From: Rickettsiales bacterium
Lineage (GTDB): Bacteria > Pseudomonadota > Alphaproteobacteria > Rickettsiales > CANDYO01
Direction of reading: 5' to 3'
Assembly (NCBI GenBank): GCA_947424995.1
Contig: CANDYO010000068.1
Span: 1-10,465, forward strand
Length of the DNA stretch: 10,465 nt
The first letter of the stretch is position 1. Each line of letters starts with the position of its first letter. The translations under genes and the position numbers were made by a program. The notes under the pieces are model-generated. The model was not told the origin of the DNA, searched no databases, and worked only from the letters and a program-made list of their open reading frames with translations. This document shows, one piece after another, positions 7,069 through 10,465 of the stretch.

Positions 7069-7128
7069 GCGGGTATGATTTACACAGGATTAAAAATAAT
7101 TCTGAACAGCGTTGAATTAGAATTTTGA
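7036..7128 (+). CDS. Possible small protein of 30 residues upstream of the coupling-protein gene
   Basis: The frame starts MKLPTMESSFKAG inside repeat copy B and continues past its end, finishing in ILNSVELEF. Its start is shared with a shorter frame at 5378-5416 in copy A; the two base differences in the shared part are both silent (CTA/CTG and TTC/TTT). A weak AGGG at 7023-7026 lies 9 bases before the ATG. I do not recognise the peptide. It may be a real small gene, or the N-terminal stub of a larger gene lost upstream of the VirD4/TraG-type ATPase. It ends 58 bases before that gene. Confidence 0.3.
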   Translation: MKLPTMESSFKAGMIYTGLKIILNSVELEF

Positions 7129-7153
7129 CTTTACAACCTTAGATTGGTAGCAT
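7125..7153 (+). promoter_or_regulatory. Candidate promoter of the coupling-protein gene
   Basis: TTGACT at 7125-7130 (5 of 6) and TAGCAT at 7148-7153 (4 of 6) are 17 bases apart. They lie just outside repeat copy B and 33 bases before the ATG at 7187. AGGAG at 7175-7179 provides a strong ribosome site between them. It suggests the ATPase gene is transcribed on its own, not from the upstream genes. Confidence 0.4.
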
Positions 7154-7186
7154 TTAGATATAGAGTTTTTTAAGAGGAGAAATGCT

Positions 7187-8398
7187 ATGACTAATAATGA
7201 ATGGTTACATGCTAAAGATGGCCTAATTGTCGGCCTTGATGAAAAAAATAATTATTACCGAGTTGATGGTTATCAGCATCTGCTTTTATTAGCTCCAACA
7301 GGTGCTGGCAAGGGCGTTGCCTTTGTATTACCCAATCTCTTATCTTGGCAAGAGTCAGTAATCATTCATGATATCAAGCTTGAAAATTTTGAAATGACCA
7401 GTGGCTGGCGGGCATCTCTGGGACAAAAAATTTATCTTTTTAATCCACTGGATCCAGCTGGCAAAACTCATTGCTATAATCCTTTAGATTTCGTTAGTAA
7501 AAATGCCGACCAAATGTTTGATGATCTTGAGAAAATGGCATTTATCTTATTATCAGATCATAATTCATGTCATAAGCAAGATCATAGCGGGGCGAGAAGT
7601 TTATTTATTGGACTTAGCACATATCTAATGGCGCATCCGAATAAACCTAAAACATTCGGTGAAATATTTAGAATATTAAGCGGGGATCTGTGGGCAGAGT
7701 TATCCGAAGGTATAAAGAAGTATAAAATACATCCAAATGGAATGATGCTAATTAATAACTTCTTAAATATTCATGAGAAAAAACGTTATAAAATTATAGC
7801 ATCTCTTCAGTCTCATCTGGAACTTTGGAGCAATCCATTAATTGATAAAGCAACAGCGAAATCAGATTTTAATCCGGCAAATTTTAGAAAAGAAAAAGCA
7901 ACGCTTTATGTAGGGTTAGAGCCTGGAGATATCATTAGGTTAAAACCATTGATGCAATTTTTCTACCAACATGTAATGCAAAGCCTATGTCATCATGATG
8001 CGGATACCAAGCATGGTGTTTTATTACTGCTCGATGATTTTCCAAGTATTGGTAGAATGGAACTGCTCACTACTTGCATACCATATTTTAGGGGCTATAA
8101 GCTCCGATTAGCGTTGATTGCACGAGATCTAAATGATATCAAATCAAGCTATTGTGATAAAGATACTAGTACTCTGGTTAACACTCCTGATTTCAAAATT
8201 GCTTTTACTACTAATTCAACAGAAACTGCTGATTTTCTAAAGGATAGAGCTAAAGTAGATTTAATGAATCTATCAAAAGATCAGCAAGTGATTTTAGCTG
8301 ATTACGAGAAGCCGGTTATTGCAAAGAAGCCTCGATATTACGATATCAAAGAATTTCAGGATAAAGTGATTGATGCGGCTGAGCTGAAATTCAAGTAA
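7187..8398 (+). CDS. VirD4/TraG-type coupling ATPase lacking the membrane anchor
   Basis: VirD4/TraG proteins are hexameric ATPases that pass DNA or protein substrates to a type IV secretion channel. Seen here are Walker A APTGAGKG at 36-43 (Lys42), HDIKLENFEMTSGWR at 61-75, NPLDP at 86-90 and YNPLDF at 97-102. The Walker B region LLLLDDFPSIGR is at 279-290, with a closing segment DQQVILADYEKPVIAKKPRYY at about 365-385. This is nearly the whole nucleotide-binding domain. Full proteins are usually 550-700 residues and begin with two membrane helices in roughly 100-150 residues. Only about 30 residues precede the Walker A strand here, and no membrane helix is seen. Asp284 replaces the usual Walker B Glu, and IARDLNDI at 311-318 has Arg where relatives typically have Gln (IAQSLNQI). 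The start is firm, with AGGAG at 7175-7179. The 3' end overlaps the opposing MepB gene by 43 bases. It may be a soluble variant, a partner of a split anchor, or an early decay product with the frame still open. Confidence 0.85.
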   Translation: MTNNEWLHAKDGLIVGLDEKNNYYRVDGYQHLLLLAPTGAGKGVAFVLPNLLSWQESVIIHDIKLENFEMTSGWRASLGQKIYLFNPLDPAGKTHCYNPLDFVSKNADQMFDDLEKMAFILLSDHNSCHKQDHSGARSLFIGLSTYLMAHPNKPKTFGEIFRILSGDLWAELSEGIKKYKIHPNGMMLINNFLNIHEKKRYKIIASLQSHLELWSNPLIDKATAKSDFNPANFRKEKATLYVGLEPGDIIRLKPLMQFFYQHVMQSLCHHDADTKHGVLLLLDDFPSIGRMELLTTCIPYFRGYKLRLALIARDLNDIKSSYCDKDTSTLVNTPDFKIAFTTNSTETADFLKDRAKVDLMNLSKDQQVILADYEKPVIAKKPRYYDIKEFQDKVIDAAELKFK

Positions 8399-8892
8399 AG
8401 CGTCTTCATGCGAACATAATCAATTGATTTATTGCTTGAGAGTTCTAAAAAATATTGCAATTGCCATGTTTGCGTTTTCTTAGCTTGAGCGCTGACTGTT
8501 ATGTCCCAAGGAGGGTAAACTCTAATAGCTAGCTTACCTCCCTGCCCATTATTTGAGATTATTTTATGTTGTAATAAAATAGATTTTGGAAATATAAACT
8601 GGCCAAATTGGTTATCTTTGCGAACTGATATAATAAAAAAGTCAATTTCATCTGTAACATCATACGGTTGAATCGGTCCATTCTTAGCTCTTTTCCATAA
8701 AGTAACAAATTGACCAATCTTTATGGGAGTGATTTTAGCAACACGAAATCTAACAAACCTCGAATTTATTTTGAAGGAGCAAGCTCCATATTCGCTCCCT
8801 TCTTTTTCCACTATTAATTCAGAGCATTTAAGCTCTGGAGAATTATATATTAAATTTCTTGCAATAATTAAATCTGGATGTATTTCTTCCAT
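8356..8892 (-). CDS. MepB family protein
   Basis: This matches the MepB family, named after the third gene of the Staphylococcus aureus mepRAB multidrug-efflux operon, whose biochemical role is unknown. Conserved blocks are all present: EYGACSF at 34-40, FRVAKITPIKIGQFVTLWKR at 49-68, GPIQP at 72-76, FGQFIFPKSIL at 96-106, GGKLAIRVYPPWD at 118-130 and AKKTQTWQLQYF at 137-148. No efflux pump or MarR-type regulator is adjacent, so the link to drug export does not follow from context. The protein is cytosolic with no signal peptide. AAAGGA at 8900-8905 precedes the ATG. The tail beyond about residue 152 is not family-like. Its last 14 codons and stop (8356-8398) lie opposite the end of the VirD4/TraG-type gene, so the convergent genes share 43 bases. 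Confidence 0.88.
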   Translation of the reverse strand: MEEIHPDLIIARNLIYNSPELKCSELIVEKEGSEYGACSFKINSRFVRFRVAKITPIKIGQFVTLWKRAKNGPIQPYDVTDEIDFFIISVRKDNQFGQFIFPKSILLQHKIISNNGQGGKLAIRVYPPWDITVSAQAKKTQTWQLQYFLELSSNKSIDYVRMKTLYLNFSSAASITLS

Positions 8893-8962
8893 TATAATTT
8901 CCTTTGATAGATTTTTTGCACCCTTGTGCCTACATCGCCACTAGCTATTCCAATCAACTTCA

Positions 8963-9009
8963 ACCCAAATTGTTAATAAACATCTAGATGGATTTTCTTA
9001 AATTTGGGT
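8963..9009. repeat. 47-base nested palindrome between the GNAT and MepB genes
   Basis: ACCCAAATT at 8963-8971 and AATTTGGGT at 9001-9009 are perfect 9-base inverted repeats. Centred between them is a second perfect palindrome, CATCTAGATG at 8981-8990. The parts joining them are also loosely complementary. On the minus strand it begins 13 bases after the GNAT stop. No T run follows on that strand, so it is not a standard intrinsic terminator. It could stabilise or end the upstream transcript, bind a dimeric regulator of the MepB gene, or be a small palindromic element like those scattered in Rickettsia genomes. Confidence 0.6.
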
Positions 9010-9021
9010 GATTGATCAAAG

Positions 9022-9506
9022 CTAATTTTTTTGATGATAATAATAGCCTTCAAGATTCCTCACCATATAAACCATATTCCATTCATAACCTTGAGGCTTC
9101 AGGTCAAATAATGGATTAAATCCATTAGACAGATAAAAATTATAAGTTTTGAGATAATTCTCATCTGAATTTTTAGGTGACAAAGTTTCTACAGTGATGG
9201 TTTTAGCAAAATTTTCTTGAGCAATATTACATGCTTCTTCAATTAATTTAGTGCCGATGCCTTGGGACATATATTCAGGCAAAACAGCCATCCAATAAAT
9301 ATTACAGTTACCAGGATATGGAAAATCTAATGAGATAAGTCCAACATATTTCTCATCTATTTTCGCGGCCAAATTGATACGCTCTTTACTCCTTGCGCAT
9401 AATGTTCATTCACCTCAGGTAAACCAAAATATTCTGGTAAACTTGCTGTTATTTGACGACATAATCTTTCTGATAATTCAGCTGATATTTGCATGAGTTT
9501 AATCAT
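9022..9506 (-). pseudogene. GNAT-family N-acetyltransferase broken by a one-base frameshift
   Basis: GNAT enzymes move an acetyl group from acetyl-CoA to an amine. The gene starts at ATG 9506-9504, preceded by AAGG at 9516-9519. Its first 45 codons contain SLPEYFGLPEVNEHYAQGV, a typical start for this acetyltransferase subgroup. That frame ends in a stop soon after codon 45. The rest of the enzyme continues in another frame from about 9372: LAAKIDEKYVGLISLDF, then AVLPEYMSQGIGTKLIEEA with the acetyl-CoA-binding QGIGT. Adding one T in the ATTTGG run at about 9371-9376 would join them into a normal 161-residue protein. The second frame has no ATG of its own, only TTG. The gene is therefore either a recent pseudogene or carries a sequencing error. 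It follows grxC on the same strand, with a hairpin between them. Confidence 0.85.
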
Positions 9507-9526
9507 GTTAGCCAACCTTATACTTA

Positions 9527-9567
9527 AAACACTCAAAATTTCATATAAATTTAAACTTTAAGTGTTT
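9527..9567 (-). terminator. Hairpin at the end of grxC
   Basis: On the minus strand an 11-pair stem forms between the complement of 9557-9567 (AAACACTTAAA) and the complement of 9527-9537 (TTTGAGTGTTT), with one G-T pair. A short run of four T follows on the minus strand. The stem starts within the stop codon of grxC. It can act as an intrinsic terminator or as a partial stop before the GNAT gene downstream. The long AT-only loop and short T run make it moderate in strength. Confidence 0.45.
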
Positions 9568-9823
9568 ATAAGAGCATTTTATCCAACTCTCCTTTGTCAT
9601 TAAGAGCATGGAGATCATCACAACCGCCAACATGAAAATCATCAATAAAAATTTGAGGCACTGTTTTTAGACCAGATGATTTTAAAAGCAGCTCTTCAAT
9701 AAGAGACTGATTATTTGTAATATCTATTTCAGTAAAATCGACATTTTTATTTTTCAGTAGTTGCTTAGCCTTAACGCAATAAGGACAATAAGACTTGGTA
9801 TAAATTATAATTTTTTTGGTCAT
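9566..9823 (-). CDS. grxC: Glutaredoxin 3 (class 1, CPYC dithiol type)
   Basis: This is a small cytosolic thiol-disulfide oxidoreductase that uses glutathione to reduce disulfides and glutathionylated proteins. The CPYC active site is at residues 13-16, TVPQIFI with the cis-proline at 54-60, and the glutathione-binding GGCDDL at 66-71. At 85 residues it has the normal length of bacterial Grx3. The ATG at 9823 is preceded on the minus strand by AAGAGAAG, a modest ribosome site. It is the most clearly housekeeping-type gene in the window, and appears intact although its neighbours on both sides are broken. Confidence 0.95.
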   Translation of the reverse strand: MTKKIIIYTKSYCPYCVKAKQLLKNKNVDFTEIDITNNQSLIEELLLKSSGLKTVPQIFIDDFHVGGCDDLHALNDKGELDKMLL

Positions 9824-9855
9824 TTTGCTTCTCTTGCTAGTTATTAATTTCTAGT

Positions 9856-9884
9856 AGTTAACGATACTTTAATAGCAAGGTCAA
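9856..9884 (-). promoter_or_regulatory. Candidate promoter of grxC
   Basis: On the minus strand TTGACC (complement of 9879-9884, 5 of 6 to TTGACA) is followed after 17 bases by TTAACT (complement of 9856-9861, 3 of 6). The -35 is strong and the -10 poor. It is about 33 bases before the grxC ATG. A TATAAT at 9927-9932 on the plus strand shows that the grxC-pseudogene gap probably holds divergent promoters, but I could not place a matching -35 for it. Confidence 0.3.
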
Positions 9885-9978
9885 CCATTTGCTGTTTTTT
9901 AATATTTAATTTTAATAATTATATTGTATAATTTATCTTGATTGAGTATAGCAGAAAGGCTATTAAAAATGCAAAATT

Positions 9979-10125
9979 ATGAACATAAATTTTGAACCTT
10001 TATCTGAATCACATTTTCCATTGCTTCTCAAATGGCCTAAAACTCCTCATGTTAAAGTTTAGTGAGATCAAAATGTTCAATATACTGAAGAATTAATTCG
10101 AGAAAAATATTTTGGTAGATCCTGA
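9979..10125 (+). pseudogene. Decayed start of an AAC(6')-like acetyltransferase
   Basis: The frame opens MNINFEPLSESHFPLLLKW and continues KTPHVKV, then meets TAG and TGA back to back at 10060-10065, then goes on DQNVQYTEELIREKY. Members of this aminoglycoside 6'-N-acetyltransferase-like GNAT group have WWDQ at this point. The two stops are therefore each one base away from the tandem Trp codons (TGG to TAG, TGG to TGA). The similarity fades after REKY and the frame stops again at 10123. The acetyl-CoA-binding part of the enzyme is missing. A short upstream ATG at 9969 with AGAAAGG at 9953-9959 gives only eight codons. Confidence 0.8.
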
Positions 10126-10182
10126 TCAGATCGTTACCATTGAAACAACGCGTGGAATATTTAAGTACAGGCCTGAGAATAG

Positions 10183-10465
10183 GGATCAATTAGATGCTGG
10201 AAGCAAGCATATAAAAATATCATTGATCAAGATTATCTCAAGAATATAAGTGTAGAAGAAAAAATAGCAAGTAGATCTAGCTGGTTTCATGAACCTAATA
10301 AATTCTCTATCACTGCTATAATGCAAAATAAAATTATTGGCTTTTGTGATTTTGGCGAATCTAGATATCCAGAGCTTACTAAAGGAGAAATTTATACTCT
10401 TTATGTTTTAGAAGAATACCAAAGGCATGGAATAGGTACGATGCTTATTAATGAAGCTATTCGTC
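10183..10465 (+). pseudogene. GNAT acetyltransferase, N-terminus damaged, continues beyond the window
   Basis: The open frame reads WKQAYKNIIDQDYLKNIS from 10198, then KFSITAIMQNKIIGFCDFGE, then LYVLEEYQRHGIGTMLINEA at the window end. This is a standard GNAT layout with the acetyl-CoA-binding QRHGIG. There is no start codon in frame before ATG 10321, and a stop (TAG) lies at 10180. In another frame just upstream, KYRPENRDQLDA (10163-10198) looks like the missing first strand and helix of a GNAT, which suggests a frameshift plus a small deletion near 10190-10198. It is therefore likely a pseudogene, but the 3' end is not visible. It follows directly after the AAC(6')-like remnant and is a different enzyme. 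Confidence 0.7.

Noticed and set aside
8723..8944. Plus-strand frame of 73 codons over the MepB start
   Set aside because: It lies opposite conserved MepB codons and has no recognisable sequence.
9022..9372. A short intact GNAT of 116 residues starting at 9372
   Set aside because: Its first codon is TTG without a ribosome site, and the missing N-terminal half lies directly upstream in another frame from ATG 9506.
1..10465. CRISPR arrays, tRNA or rRNA genes, complete insertion sequences
   Set aside because: No regularly spaced repeats, no cloverleaf or rRNA-like sequence, and no transposase with terminal repeats were seen; the only long repeat is the single 217-base pair.

Overview
The window is AT-rich throughout and has long gaps and broken genes. 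It carries genes typical of an intracellular, host-associated proteobacterium: a patatin phospholipase, a protein with ankyrin-like repeats and an HEIAH metallopeptidase motif, a Ulp1/C48-like cysteine protease, a secreted DUF1566 (Lcl-type) protein and a VirD4/TraG-type coupling ATPase. This mix suggests a Rickettsiales-like (or Legionellales-like) endosymbiont, and an accessory, conjugation-derived part of its genome. That assignment is inference from gene content; no taxonomic marker is present.

Layout. Bases 1-305 are noncoding and hold a plausible promoter. Bases 306-3861 hold three same-strand genes with short gaps (53 and 17 bases): patatin, an 89-residue unknown protein, and the 661-residue ankyrin-like/HEIAH protein. 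Bases 4055-5290 encode an exported protein with two DUF1566 domains. The last 97 bases of that gene plus 120 bases downstream are repeated at 6853-7068 at about 97% identity. Between the two copies sits the 346-residue C48-like protease gene (5688-6728), so this probable effector lies between direct repeats of about 217 bases. After the second copy comes a VirD4/TraG-type ATPase (7187-8398) that lacks the family's membrane-anchor region and has unusual residues at two conserved ATPase positions.

The right end is mostly on the minus strand. A MepB-family gene overlaps the 3' end of the coupling-protein gene. A GNAT acetyltransferase broken by a one-base frameshift and an intact class-1 glutaredoxin (grxC) follow. 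On the plus strand from 9979 are two more decayed acetyltransferases: an AAC(6')-like start with two consecutive Trp-to-stop changes, and a GNAT without an N-terminus that runs off the window.

How the genes may work together. The first half reads as an effector locus: a lipid-cleaving enzyme, a candidate zinc protease and a candidate SUMO/ubiquitin-type protease, all probably acting on host molecules. The coupling protein suggests these genes travel with, or are remnants of, an integrative conjugative element. The strongest leads are the protease gene between direct repeats, the hydrophobic insertion in the patatin, the ankyrin-like/HEIAH architecture, and the anchorless coupling protein.
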